Positions 1 to 11,570 of a stretch of 64,000 bases of DNA are shown here, piece after piece. A model generated the notes under the pieces. It was not told the origin of the DNA. It did not search any database and was given only the letters and a program-made list of their open reading frames with translations. The stretch is from assembly GCA_963580455.1 (NCBI GenBank), contig OY756960.1, forward strand, positions 8,866,001 through 8,930,000, read 5' to 3'. The stretch comes from Euonymus europaeus. Its lineage: Eukaryota > Streptophyta > Magnoliopsida > Celastrales > Celastraceae. Every line of letters starts with the position of its first letter. The stretch's first letter is position 1. Position numbers and translations under genes: made by a program.

Positions 1-146
1 CAACTCTCTTTGTAGAGGAGCTTTTATTGGTTTTCATTATTTGTCGTAGAAAGTTGGTGTTTGGGTATCGAAATAATCTAGGAAGTTATACTTGTAAAAT
101 TTGACATAGAAGAACAATAAAATGTGTACACCAAGCAACTTTGATG
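1..146 (+). repeat. Tail of a beta-type C-D dimer, cut by the window start
   Basis: The window opens at caactctctttgtagagg, diagnostic of the end of a beta C monomer, and continues through a D monomer with the gtttgggtatcg core. The same join occurs intact at 16045, 16044 bp downstream, and in the beta dimers after 46 kb. The body of C must lie just upstream of the window. Unlike the later beta copies (aactataaactg), this one reads aacaataaaatg, matching the copy at 15.9 kb. Confidence 0.85.
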
Positions 147-1272
147 GTCTGAAGTTGCTCAACTCTATCTACGGAGGAGCTTTTAACGGTTTTTGTCCAT
201 TTTTCGTAGAAAGTTGGTGTTTTGGCATCGAAATAATCTAGGAAGCTTATACTCTTAAAATTTGACATAGAAGAACAATAAAAAGTGTACACCGAGCAAC
301 TTTCATGGTCCGAAGTTGTCAACTCTATCTATGAAGGTGCTTTTAACGGTTTTTGTCCATATGTCATAGAAAGTTGGTGTTTCGGCATCGAAATAATCTA
401 GGATGCTTATACTCGTAAAATTTGACATAAAAGAACAATAAAAAGCATACACTGAGCAACTTTCATGGTCCAAAGTTGCTCAACTCTATCTATGGAGGAG
501 CTTTTAACAGTTTTTGTCCATTTGGAATAGATATGTGGTGTTTTGGCATCGAAATAATCTATGAAGCTTATACTCGTAAAATTTGACATAGAAGAACAGT
601 AAAAAGTGTACACTGAGCAACTTTCATGGTCCGAGGTTGCTCAACTCTATCTATGGAGGAGCTTTTAACTGTTACTGTCCATTTGTCATAGAAAGGTGGT
701 GTTTTGGCATCGAAATAATCTGGGAAGCTTATACTCGTAAAATTTGACATAGAAGAACAATAAAAAGTGTACACCGAGCAACTTTCATGGTCCGAAGTTG
801 CTCAACTCTATCTATGGAGGAGCTTTTAACGGTTTTTGTCCATTTGGCATAGAAAGTTGGTGTTTCGGCATCGAAATAATCTACGAAGCTTATACTCGTA
901 AAATTTGACATAAAAGAACAATAAAATGTGTACACCGAGCAACTTTCATGGTCCGAAGTTGCTCAACTCTATCTATGGAGGAGCTTTTAACGGTTTTTGT
1001 CCATTTGGCATAGAAATGTGGTATTTTGGCTTGGAAATAATCTAGAAAGCTTATACTCGTAAAATTTAACATAGGAGAACAATAAAAAGTTTACACCGAG
1101 CAACTTTCAGGGTCCGAAGTTTCTCAAGTCTATCTATGGAGGAGCTTTTAACGGTTTTTGTCCATTTGTCATAGAAAGGTGGTGTTTTGGCATCGAAATA
1201 ATCTAGGAAGCTTATACTCGAAAAATTTGACATAGAAGAACAATAAAAAGTGTATATCGTACAACTTTGATA
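147..1272 (+). repeat. Seven ordinary monomers
   Basis: About 1126 bp of canonical and type A monomers separate the window-start beta dimer from the first complete C-D dimer. The first few hundred bases match 16191-16560 at a shift of 16044 bp. Agreement then resumes at a shift of about 16203 bp, showing that one extra monomer lies in the copy near 16.6 kb. The last monomers run A, then the caagtctatc variant, then the B arm. Confidence 0.85.
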
Positions 1273-1590
1273 GTTCGAAATTGCTCAACTCTATCGATGG
1301 AGTTCTTTTTAATAGTTTTGTCGAATTTCGACCGATATTGTTCTCTTGACAACAAAACAATTTACGAAGCGAATACTAGTAATTTTGGACATAAAGAAAC
1401 AATAAAAAGTGCATACCGAGCAACTTTCGTGGTTCGGAATTGCTCAACTCTCCTTATGGAGGAGCTTTTACTGGTTTTCATTATTTGTCGTAGAAAGTTG
1501 GTGTTTGGGCATCGAAATAATCTAGGAAGTTATACTCGTAAAATTTGACATAGAAGAACAATAAAATATGTACACCGAGCAACTTTGATG
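1273..1590 (+). repeat. C-D dimer 1 (alpha type)
   Basis: C occupies 1273-1431 (159 bp) and D occupies 1432-1590. C is aligned and oriented like the other monomers but is strongly diverged in its centre, which contains cgaatttcgaccgatattg, tctcttgacaacaaaac and gaatactagtaattttgg. The actagt there is a SpeI site seen only in C. D carries gcttttactggttttcatt and a gtttgggcatcg core and lacks the HindIII site through a 1-bp deletion. This copy has gagttcttttt where most alpha copies have gagttgttttt. Confidence 0.9.
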
Positions 1591-3357
1591 GTCCGAAGTT
1601 GCTCAACTCTATCTACGGAGGAGCTTTTAACGGTTTTTGTCCATTTTTCATAGAAAGTTGGTGTTTTGGCATCAAAATAATCTAGGAAGCTTATACTCGT
1701 AAAATTTGACATAGAAGAACAATAAAAAGTGTACACCGAGCAACTTTCATGGTCCGAAGTTGTCAACTCTATCTATGAAGGAGCTTTTAACGGTTTTTGT
1801 CCATATGTCATAGAAAGTTGGTGTTTTGGCATCGAAATAATCTAGGAAGTTATACTCGTAAAATTTGACATAAAAGAACAATAAAATGTTTACACCGAGC
1901 AACTTTGATGGTCCGAAGTTGCTCAACTCTATCTATTGTGGAGCTTTTAACGGTTTTTGTCCATTTGTCGTAGAAAGGTAGTTTTTTGGCATCAAAATAA
2001 TCTAGGAAGCTTATACTCGTAAAATTTGACATAGAAGAACAATAAAAAGTGTACACCGAGCAACTTTGATGGTCCGAAGTTGCTCAACTCCATCTATGAA
2101 GGAGCTTTTAACAGTTTTTGTCCATTTGGCATAGATATGTGGTGTTTTGGCATCGAAATAATCTATGAAGCTTATACTCCTAAAATTTGACATAGAAGAA
2201 CAATAAAAAGTGTACACCGAACAACTTTGGTTGTCCGAAGTTGCTCAACTCTATCTATGAAGGAGCTTTTAACGGTTTTTGTCCATTTGTCATAGATATG
2301 TGGTGTTTTGGAATCGAAATAATCTAGGAAGCTTATACTCGTAAAATTTAACAAAGAAAAACAATAAAAAGTGTACACCGAGCAACTTTCATGGTCCGAA
2401 GTTGCTCAACTCTATCTATGGAGGAGCTTTTAACGGTTTTTAGCCATTTGTCATAGAAAGTTGGTGTTTCGGCATCGAAATAATCTACGAAGCTTATACT
2501 CGTAAAATTTGACATAGAAGAACAATAAAAAGTGTACACCGAGCAACTTTCATGGTCCGAAGTTACTCAACTCTATCTATGGAGGAGCTTTTAACGGTTT
2601 TTGTCCATTTGGCATAGAAATGTGGTGTTTTGGCATCGAAATAATCTAGGAAGCTTATACTCGTAAAATTTGACAAAGAAGAACAATAAAAAATGTACAC
2701 CGAACAACTGTCGTGGTCCGAAGTTGTCAACTCTATCTATGGAGGAGCTTTTAACGGTTTTTGTCCATTTGGCATAGAAATGTGGTGTTTTGGCTTGGAA
2801 ATAATCTAGAAAGCTTATACTCGTAAAATTTAACATAGAAGAACTATAAAAAGTTTACACCGAGAAACTTTCATGGTCCGAAGTTGCTCAAGTCTATCTA
2901 TGGAGGAGGTTTTAACGGTTTTTGTCCATTTGTAATAGAAAATTGGTGTTTTGGCATCGAAATAATCTAGGAAGTTGTACTCGTAAAATTTGACATAAAA
3001 GAATAATAAAATGTGTACATCGAGCAACTTTGATGGTCCGAAGTTGCTCAACTCTATCTATGGTGGAGCATTTAACGGTTTTTGTCCATTTGTCGTAGAA
3101 AGGTAGTTTTTTGGCATCGAAATAATCTAGGAAGCTTATACTCGTAAAATTTGGCATAGATGAACAATAAAAATTGTACACCGAGCAAATTTCATGGTCC
3201 GAAGTTGCTCAAGTCTATCTATGGAGGAGGTTTTAACAGTTTTTGTCCATTTGTCATAGAAAGGTGGTGTTTTGGCATCGAAATAATCTAGGAAGCTTAT
3301 ATTCGAAAAATTTGACATAGAAGAACAATAAAAAGTGTATATCGTACAACTTTGATA
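1591..3357 (+). repeat. Eleven ordinary monomers
   Basis: About 1767 bp of ordinary monomers lie between C-D dimers 1 and 2. Neighbours differ from one another at many positions and no long near-identical duplication is visible. The 1-bp-deletion variant gaagttgtcaac appears near 1757 and 2722. A monomer with gtagaaaggtag appears near 1970 and 3100. Type A occurs near 2790, and the B arm closes the block. Confidence 0.85.
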
Positions 3358-3675
3358 GTTCGAAATTGCTCAACTCTCTCGATGGAGTTGTTTTTAATAG
3401 TTTTGCCGAATTTCAAACGATATTGTTCTCTTGACAACAAAACAATTTACGAAGCGAATACTAGTAATTTTGGACATAAAGAAACAGTAAAAAGTGCATA
3501 CCGAGCAACTTTCGTAGTTCGGAATTGCTCAACTCTCCTTATGGAGGAGCTTTTATTGGTTTTCATTATTTGTCGTAGAAAGTTGGTGTTTGGGCATCGA
3601 AATAATCTAGGAAGTTATACTCGTAAAATTTGACATAGAAGAACAATAAAATGTGTACACCGAGAACCTTTGATG
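3358..3675 (+). repeat. C-D dimer 2 (alpha type)
   Basis: This is a complete 318-bp dimer 2085 bp after dimer 1. It has private changes inside C: ttgccgaatttcaaacg where other alpha copies have ttgtcgaatttcgaccg, and gaaacagtaaaaag instead of gaaacaataaaaag. The SpeI hexamer actagt is intact. Its private changes mark it as an older, unshared copy compared with the nearly uniform dimers between 20 and 27 kb. Confidence 0.9.
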
Positions 3676-6407
3676 GTCCGAAGTTGGTCAACTCTATCTA
3701 CGGAGGAGATTTTAACGGTTTTTGTCCATTTTTCATAGAAAGTTGTTGTTTTGGCATCGAAATAATCTAGGAAGCTTATACTCGTAAAATTTGACATAGA
3801 AGAACAATAAAAAGTGTACACCGTCAACTTTCACGGTCCGAAGTTGCTCAACTCTATCTATGGAGGAGCTTTTAACGGTTTTTGTCCATTTGTCATTGAT
3901 ATGTGGTGTTTTGGGATCAAAATAATCTAGGAAGCTTATACTCGAAAAATTTGACATAGAAGAACAATAAAAAGTGTACACCGAGCAACTTTCATGGTCC
4001 GAAGTTGCTCAACTCTATCTATGGAGGAGCTTTTAACGGTTTTTGTCCATTTGTCATAGATATGTAGTGTTTTGGCTTCGAAATAATCTAGGAAGCTTAT
4101 ACTCGTAAAATTTGACATAGAAGAACAATAAAAAGTGTACACCAAGCAATTTTCATGGTCCGAAGTTGCTCAACTCTATCTATGGAGGATCTTTTAACGG
4201 TTTTTGTCCATTTGGCATAGAAAGTTGGTGTTTTCGCATCGAAATAATCTAGGAAGTTGTACTCGTAAAATTTGACACAGAAGAACAATAAAAAGTGTAC
4301 ACCGAGCAATTTTCATGGTCCGAAGTTGCTCAACTCTATCTATGGAGGAGCTTTTAACGGTTTTTAACCATTTGTCATAGAAAGTTGGTGTTTCGGCATC
4401 GAAATAATCTACGAAGCTTATACTCGTAAAATTTGACATAGAAGAACAATAAAAAGTGTACACCGAGCAACTTTCATGGTCCGAAGTTTCTCAACTCTAT
4501 CTATGGAGGAGCTTTTAACGGTTTTTATCCATTTGTCATAGAAAGTTGGTGTTTTGGCATCGAAATAATCTAGGAAGTTATACTCGTAAAATTTGACATA
4601 AAAGAACAATAAAATGTGTACACCGAGCAACTTTGATGGTCCGATGTTGCTCAACTCTATCTATGGTGGAGCTTTTAACGGTTTTTGTCCATTTGTCGTA
4701 GAAAGGTAGTTTTTTTGCATCGAAATAATCTAGGAAGCTTATACTCATAAAATTTGACATAGAAGAACAATAAAAAGTGTACATCGAGCAACTTTCATGG
4801 TCCGAAGTAGCTCAACTCTATCTATGGAGGAGCTTTTAACGGTTTTTGTCCATTTGGCATAGAAATGTGGTGTTTTGGCTTGGAAAAAATCTAGAAAGCT
4901 TATACTCGTAAAATTTAACATTGGAGAACAATAAAAAGTTTACACCGAACAATTTTCATGGTCTGAAGTTGCTCAACTCTATCTATGGAGGAGCTTTTAA
5001 CGGTTTTTGTCCATTTGTCATAGAAAGTAGGTGTTTTCGCATCGAAATAATCTAGGAAGTTGTACTCGTAAAATTTGACACAGAAGAACAATAAAAAGTG
5101 TACACCGAGCAATTTTCATGGTCCGAAGTTGCTCAACTCTATCTATAGAGGAGCTTTTAACGGTTTTTTTCCATTTGGCATAGAAAGTTGGTGTTTCGGC
5201 ATCGAAATAATCTACGAAGCTTATACTCGTAAAATTTGACATAAAAGAACAATAAAATGTGTACACCGAGCAACTTTCATGGTCCGAGGTTGCTCAACTC
5301 TATCTATGGAGGAGCTTTTAACGGTTTTTGTCCATTTGGCATAGAAATGTGGTATTTTGGCTTGGAAATAATCTAGGATGCTTATACACGAAAAATTTGG
5401 CATAGAAGAACAATAAAAAGTGTACACCGAGTAACTTTCATGGTCCGAAGTTTCTCAACTATATCTATGGATGAGCTTTTAACGGTTTTTGTCCATTTGT
5501 CATAGAAAGTTGGTGTTTTGGCATCGAAATAATCTAGGAAGCATATACTCGTAAAATTTGACATAGAAGAACAATAAAAAGTGTACACCGAGCAACTTTC
5601 ATGGTCCGAAGTTGCTCAACTCTATCTATGGAGGTGCTTTTAACGGTTTTTATCCATTTGTCATAGAAAGTTGGTGTTTCGGCATCGAAATAATCTACGA
5701 AGCTTATACTCGTAAAATTCGACATAGAAGAACAATAAAAAGTGTACACCGAGCAACTTTCATGGTCCGAAGTTTCTCAACTCTATCTATGGAGGAGCTT
5801 TTAACGTTTTTTGTCCATTTGTCATAGAAAGTTGGTGTTTTGGCATCGAAATAATCTAGGAAGTTATACTCGTAAAATTTGACATAAAAGAACAATAAAA
5901 TGTGTACACCGAGCAACTTTGATGGTCCGATGTTGCTCAACTCTATCTATGGTGGAGCTTTTAACGGTTTTTGTCCATTTGTCGTAGAAAGGTAGTTTTT
6001 TGGCATCGAAATAATCTAGGAAGCTTATACTCATAAAATTTGACATAGAAGAACAATAAAAAGTGTACACCGAGCAACTTTCATGGTCCGAAGTAGCTCA
6101 ACTCTATCTATGGAGGAGCTTTTAACGGTTTTTGTCCATTTGGCATAGAAATGTGGTGTTTTGGCTTGGAAAAAATCTAGAAAGCTTATACTCGTAAAAT
6201 TTAACATAGGGGAACAATAAAAAGTTTACACCGAACAACTTTCATGGTCTGAAGTTGCTCAAGTCTATCTATGGAGGAGCTTTTAATGGTTTTTGTCCAT
6301 TTGTCATAGAAAGGTGGTGTTTTGGCATCGAAATAATCTAGGAAGCTTATACTCGAAAAATTTGACATAGAAGAACAATAAAAAGTGTATATCGTACAAC
6401 TTTGATA
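3676..6407 (+). repeat. Seventeen ordinary monomers with a 1286-bp internal repetition
   Basis: About 2732 bp lie between dimers 2 and 3. A block at about 4260-4960 is repeated at 5546-6246, a shift of 1286 bp or eight monomers. Both copies share gtttcggcatcg with tctacgaagc, then the gtgctcgatgttgctc-type neighbourhood (tccgatgttgctc), the cataaaatttgac variant, and the type A form ggcttggaaaaaatctag. Several substitutions separate the copies, so this duplication is older than those further right. Confidence 0.75.
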
Positions 6408-6724
6408 GTTTGAAATTGCTCAACTCTCTCGATGGAGTTGTTTTTAATAGTTTTGTCGAATTTCGACCGATATTGTTCTCTTGACAACAAAACAATTTAC
6501 AAAGCGAATACTAGTAATTTTGGACATAAAGAAACAATAAAAAGTGCATACCGAGCAACTTTCGTGGCTCGGAATTGCTCAACTCTCCTTATGGAGGAGC
6601 TTTTATTGGTTTCATTATTTGTCGTAGAAAGTTGGTGTTTGGGCATCGAAATAATCTAGGAAGTTATACTCGTAAAATTTGACATAGAAAAACAATAAAA
6701 TGTGTACATCGAGCAACTTTGATG
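6408..6724 (+). repeat. C-D dimer 3 (alpha type, 1-bp deletion)
   Basis: The alpha dimer is 317 bp. D reads ttggtttcattatttg, one T fewer than the usual ttggttttcattatttg. C has gtttgaaattgc rather than gttcgaaattgc, a change shared with dimers 4 and 6-12 but not with 1 and 2. It also has ttacaaagcg, shared with dimers 6 and 7. These shared changes suggest that dimers 3, 6 and 7 are one lineage. Confidence 0.9.
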
Positions 6725-8009
6725 GTCCGAAGTTGCTCAACTCTATCTACGGAGGAACTTTTAACGGTTATTGTCCATTTTTCATAGAAAGTTGGTGTTT
6801 TGGCATCGAAATAATCTACGAAGCTTATACTCGTAAAATTTGACATAGAAGAACAATAAAAAGTGTACACCGAGCAACTTTCATGGTCCGAAGTTGTCAA
6901 CTCTATCTATGAAGGAGCTTTTAACGGTTTTTGTCCATATGTCATACAAATGTGGTGTTTTGGCATCGAAATAATCTAGGAAGCTTATACTCGTAAAATT
7001 TGACATAGAAGAACAATAAAAAGTGTACACCGAGCAACTTTCTGGTCCGAAGTTGTCAACTCTATCTATGAAGGAGCTTTTAACGTTTTTTGTCCATATG
7101 TCATAGAAATGTGGTGTTTTGGCATCGAAGTAGTCTAGGATGCTTATACACGAAAAATTTGACATAGAAGAACAATAAAAAGTGTACACCGAGCAACTTT
7201 CATGGTCCGAAGTTTCTCAACTCTATCTATGGAGGAGCTTTTAATGGTTTTTGTCCATTTGTCATAGAAAGTTGGTGTTTTGGCATCGAAATAATCTAGG
7301 AAGTTATGCTCGTAAAATTCGACATAAAAGAACAATAAAATGTGTACACCGAGCAACTTTGATGGTCCGAAGTTGCTCAACTCTATATATGGTGGAGCTT
7401 TTAACGGTTTTTCTCCATTTATCGTAGAAAGGTGGTTTTTTGGCATCGAAATAATCTAGGAAGCATATACTCGTAAAATTTGACATAGAAGAACAATAAA
7501 AAGTGTACACCGAGAAACCTTCATCGTCCGAAGTTGCTCAACTCTATCTATGGAGGAGCTTTTAACGGTTTTTGTCCATTTGTCATAGAAAGGTGGTGTT
7601 TTGGCATCGAAATAATATAGGAAGCTTATACTCATAAAATTTGACATAGAAGAACAATAAAAAAGTGTACACCGAGCAACTTTCATGGTCCGAAGTAGCT
7701 CAACTCTATCTATGGATGAGCTTTTAACGGTTTTTGTCCATTTGGCATAGAAATGTGGTGTTTTGGCTTGGAAAAAATCTAGAAAGCTTATACTCGTAAA
7801 ATTTAACATAGGAGAACAATAAAAAGTTTACACCGAACAACTTTCATGGTCTGAAGTTGCTCAAGTCTATCTATGGAGGAGCTTTTAATGGTTTTTGTCC
7901 TTTTGTCATAGAAAGGTGGTGTTTTGGCATCAAAATAATCTAGGAAGCTTATACTCGAAAAATTTGACATAGAAGAACAATAAAAAGTGTATATCGTACA
8001 ACTTTGATA
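6725..8009 (+). repeat. Eight ordinary monomers (1285-bp spacer)
   Basis: This 1285-bp spacer between dimers 3 and 4 has the same length as those at 16191-17475 and 19235-20519. The whole unit 6408-8009 aligns with 18917-20519 at a nearly constant shift of 12509-12511 bp, so the two are homologous ten-monomer units (C, D and eight others). It contains two successive gaagttgtcaac monomers near 6895 and 7050, the tcgaagtagtctagg form near 7130, and a type A monomer near 7770. Confidence 0.8.
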
Positions 8010-8327
8010 GTTTGAAATTGCTCAACTCTCTCGATGGAGTTGTTTTTAATAGTTTTGTCGAATTTCGACCGATATTGTTCTCTTGACAACAAAACAATTT
8101 ACGAAGCGAATACTAGTAATTTTGGACATAAAGAAACAATAAAAAGTGCATACCGAGCAACTTTCGTGGTTCGGAATTGCTCAACTCTCCTTATGGAGGA
8201 GCTTTTATTGATTTTCATTATTTGTCGTAGAAAGTTGGTGTTTGGGCATCGAAATAATCTAGGAAGTTATACTCGTAAAATTTGACATAGAAGAACAATA
8301 AAATGTGTACACCGAGCAACTTTGATG
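8010..8327 (+). repeat. C-D dimer 4 (alpha type)
   Basis: This is a complete 318-bp alpha dimer 1602 bp after dimer 3. D has gcttttattgattttc, a private G-to-A change. It starts a stretch that aligns with dimer 12 and its downstream sequence at a shift of 18439 bp. After this dimer no C occurs for 7.5 kb. Confidence 0.9.
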
Positions 8328-9620
8328 GTCCGAAGTTGCTCAACTCTATCTACGGAGGAGCTTTTAATGGTTTCTGTCCATTTTTCATAGAAAGTTGGTG
8401 TTTTGGCATCGAAATAATCTAGGAAGCTTATACTCGTAAAATTTGACATAGAAAAACAATAAAAAGTGTACACCGAGCAACTTTCATGGTCCGAAGTTGT
8501 CAACTCTATCTATGAAGGAGCTTTTAACGGTTTTTGTCCATATGTCATACAAATGTGGTGTTTTGGCATCGAATAATATAGGATGCTTATACACGTAAAA
8601 TTTGACATAGAAGAACAATAAAAAGTGTACACCGAGCAACTTTCATGGTCTGAAGTTTCTCAACTCTATCTATGGAGGAGCTTTTAACGGTTTTTGTCCA
8701 TTTGCCATAAAAAGTTGGTGTTTTGCCATCGAAATAATCTAGGAAGTTATACTCGTAAAATTTGACATAAAAGAACAATAAAATGTGTACACCGAGCAAC
8801 TTTGATGGTCCGAAGTTGCTCAACTCTATCTATGGTGGAGTTTTTAACGGTTTTTGTCCATTTGTCGTAGAAAGGTAGTTTTTTGGCATCGAAATAATCT
8901 AGGAAGCTTATACTCATAAAATTTGACATAGAAGAACAATAAAAAGTGTACACCGAGCAACTTTCATGGTCCGAAGTTGCTCAACTCTATCTATGGAGGA
9001 GCTTTTAAAGGTTTTTGTCCATTTGGCATAGAAATTTGGTGTTTTGGCTTGGAAATAATCTAGAAAGCTTATACTCGTAAAATTTAACATAGGAGAACAA
9101 TAAAAAGTTTAAACCGAGCAACTTTCATGGTCCGAAGTTGCTCAAGTCTATCTATGGAGGAGCTTTTAACGGTTTTTGTCCATTTTTCATAGAAAGGTGG
9201 TGTTTTGGCCTCGAAATAATCTAGGAAGCTTATACTCGTAAAATTTGACATAGAAGAACAATAAAAAGTGTGCACCGAGCAACTTTCTTGGTCCGAAGTT
9301 GTCAACTCTATCTATGAAGGAGCTTTTAACGGTTTTTGTCCATATGTCATAGAAATGTGGTGTTTTGGCATCGAATAATATAGGATGCTTATACACGTAA
9401 AATTTGACATAGAAGAACAATAAAAAGTGTACACCGAGCAACTTTCATGGTCCGAAGTTTCTCAACTCTATCTATGGAGGAGCTTTTAACTGTTTTTGTC
9501 CATTTGTCATAGAAAGTTGGTGTTTTTGCATCGAAATAATCTAGGAAGTTATACTCGTAAAATTTGACATAAAAGAACAATAAAATGTGTACACCGAGCA
9601 ACTTTGATGGTCCGAAGTTG
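8010..9620 (+). repeat. Segment homologous to 26449-28390
   Basis: From C-D dimer 4 onwards this segment aligns with 26449-27380 at a shift of 18439 bp, and from about 9084 at a shift of 18759 bp. The difference of 320 bp equals two monomers and is explained by an extra dimer near 27385-27705. Shared markers include tgtgcaccgagc with ttcttggtcc, the 1-bp-short catcgaataat core, and the gttttggcctcg core. About 8980-9925 is also related to about 31105-32050 (shift 22128 bp). Confidence 0.8.
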
Positions 9621-10876
9621 CTCAACTCTATCTATGGTGGAGCTTTTAACGGTTTTTGTCCATTTGTCGTAGAAAGGTAGTTTTTTGACATCGAAATAAT
9701 CTAGGAAGCTTATACTCGTAAAATTTGACATAGAAGAACAATAAAAAGTGTACACCGAGCAACTTTGATGGTCCGAAGTTGCTCAACTCTATCTATGGAG
9801 GAGCTTTTAACGGTTATTGTCCATTTGGCATAGAAATGTGGTGTTTTGGCTTGGAAATAATCTAGAAAGCTTATACTCGTAAAATTTAACATAGGAGAAC
9901 AATAAAAAGTTTACACCGAGCAACTTTCATGGTCCGAAGTTGCTCAACTCTATCTATGGAGGAGCTTTTAACGGTTTTTGTCCATTTGTCATAGAAAGGT
10001 GGTGTTTTGGCATCGAAATAATCTAGGAAGCTTATACTCGTAAAATTTGACATAGAAGAACAATAAAAAGTGTACACCGAGCAACTTTCATGGTCTGAAG
10101 TTTCTCAACTCTATCTACGGAGGAGCTTTTAACGGTTTTTGTCCATTTGCCATAGAAAGTGGGTGTTTTGGAATCGAAATAATCTCGGAAGCTTATACTC
10201 GTAAAATTTGACAAAGAAGAACAATAAAAAAAGTAAACCGAGCAACTTTCATGGTCCGAAGTTGCTCAACTCTATCTATGGAGGAGCTTTTAAAGTTTTT
10301 TGTCCATTTGGCATAAGTTGTGGTGTTTTGGCTAGGAAATAATCTATAAAGCTTATACTCGTAAAATTTAACATAGAAGAACAATAAAAAGTTTACACCG
10401 AGCAACTTTCATGGTCCGAAGTCGCTCAAGTCTATCTATAGAGGAGCTTTTAACGGTTTTTGTCCATTTGTAATAGAAAGGTGGTGTTTTGGCATCGAAA
10501 TAATCTAGGAAGCTTATACTCGAAAAATTTGACATAGAAGAACAATAAAAAGTGTATATCGTACAACTTTGATAGTTCGAAATTGCCCAACTCTCTCGAT
10601 GGAGGAGCTTTTAACGGTTTTTGTCGATTTGTCGTAGAAAGGTAGTTTTTTGACATCGAAATAATCTAGGAAGCTTATACTCGTAAAATTTGACATAGAA
10701 GAACAATAAAAAGTGTACACCGAGCAACTTTCATGGTCCGAAGTTGCTCAACTCTATCTATGGAGGAGCTTTTAACGGTTATTGTCCATTTGGCATAGAA
10801 ATGTGGTGTTTTGGCTTGGAAATAATCTAGAAAGCTTATACTCGTAAAATTTAACATAGGAGAACAATAAAAAGTT
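8328..10876 (+). repeat. Ordinary monomers leading into the 2408-bp unit
   Basis: This continuous stretch of monomers contains no C. It includes the first B-to-ordinary joint near 10597, in a copy with private changes (ttgcccaactctc and tttttgtcgatttg). A monomer near 10320 reads catttggcataagttgtgg with a gctagg core. Type A monomers occur near 9040, 9840, 10330 and 10800. The single B1-like joint here may resemble the ancestor of the amplified C-less units that follow. Confidence 0.75.
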
Positions 10877-10896
10877 TACACCGAGCAACTTTCATG
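10736..10896 (+). repeat. Type A monomer (reference copy)
   Basis: This 161-bp variant has the core ggcttggaaataatctag in place of ggcatcgaaataatctag. It also has a tctaga (XbaI) hexamer, aaatttaacataggag instead of aaatttgacatagaag, and gtttacacc instead of gtgtacacc. The same linked set recurs throughout the window, usually once per higher-order unit, so A is a stable monomer class rather than random drift. It often precedes a monomer reading gctcaagtctatc, and that pair forms a recurring A-to-B stretch. Confidence 0.85.
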
Positions 10897-10910
10897 GTCC
10901 GAAGTTGCTC
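10883..10910 (+). repeat. 9-bp inverted repeat within each monomer (reference copy)
   Basis: GAGCAACTT at 10883-10891 is the exact reverse complement of AAGTTGCTC at 10902-10910, with a 10-nt spacer. The second arm overlaps AGTTG-CT-CAACT, so it could pair instead with the CAACT just downstream. Most monomers keep the full 9 bp. Variants reading accgcaac keep 7 bp, gaagttgtcaac variants keep 6 bp, gaagtttctc variants lose it, and the diverged C monomer keeps GAGCAA/TTGCTC. The element could form a hairpin or cruciform, or be a two-fold symmetric protein site. No function is shown. Confidence 0.85.
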
Positions 10911-11057
10911 AACTCTATCTATGGAGGAGCTTTTAACGGTTTTTGTCCATTTGTCATAGAAAGGTGGTGTTTTGGCATCGAAATAATCTAGGAAGCTTAT
11001 ACTCGTAAAATTTGACATAGAAGAACAATAAAAAGTGTACACCGAGCAACTTTCATG
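10897..11057 (+). repeat. Canonical 161-bp monomer (reference copy)
   Basis: This copy is exactly 161 bp with 60 G+C (37%) and matches the commonest base at almost every position. In this phase it begins gtccgaagttgctc and ends gagcaactttcatg. Landmarks in order are the box ctatctatggaggagc, a T-rich block around aacggtttttgtcc, the core ggcatcgaaataatc, a HindIII site in ggaagcttatactcg, and an A-rich block ending aacaataaaaagtg. Since 161 is not divisible by 3, no reading frame can run on through successive monomers. Other variants are described relative to this copy. Confidence 0.95.
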
Positions 11058-11487
11058 GTCCGAAGTTTCTCAACTCTATCTATGGAGGAGCTTTTAACGG
11101 TTTTTGTCCATTTGTCATAGAAAGTTGGTGTTTTGGAATCGAAATAATCTAGGAAGCTTATACTCGTAAAATTTGACAAAGAAGAACAATAAAAAATGTA
11201 AACCGAGCAACTTTCATGGTCCGAAGTTGCTCAACTCTATCTATGGATGAGCTTTTAAAGTTTTTTGTCCATTTGGCATAGAAATGTGGTGTTTTGGCTT
11301 GGAAATAATCTATATAGCTTATACTCGTAAAATTTAACATAGAAGAACAATAAAAAGTTTACACCGAGCAACTTTCATGGTCCGAAGTTGCTCAAGTCTA
11401 TCTATGGAGGAGCTTTTAACGGTTTTTGTCCATTTGTCATAGAAAGGTGGTGTTTTGGCATCGAAATAATCTAGGAAGCTTATACTC

Positions 11488-11570
11488 GAAAAATTTGACA
11501 TGGAAGAACAATAAAAAGTGTATATCGTACAACTTTGATAGTTCGAAATTGCTCAACTCTCTCGATAGGG
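11488..11570 (+). repeat. B2 junction: B arm ending cgatagggg (reference copy)
   Basis: This is a second form of the B arm, with acatggaagaac and ctctcgataggggagc. It is followed by gtcgtagaaaggtag with tttattggcatcg and an aatctatgaagc core. B2 and B1 alternate through the C-less regions. Copies of B2 lie near 13970, 34170, 37705, 40275, 41555, 44125, 54385, 57110 and 62235, while the related copy near 29195 reads cgattgggg. The linked changes make B2 a separate lineage from B1. Both probably derive from the B arm that precedes C. Confidence 0.7.

Noticed and set aside
1321..1375. Short dyad in C (TTGTT, 8-nt loop, AACAA) as a possible terminator or hairpin.
   Set aside because: The stem is only 5 bp and AT-rich, has no following T-run, and is expected by chance in such sequence.
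1273..1431. CENP-B box-like string in C (tttcgaccgatattg).
   Set aside because: It fits the TTCG and following A of the mammalian consensus but lacks the required CGGG end, and beta copies change the middle. It is too weak to call.
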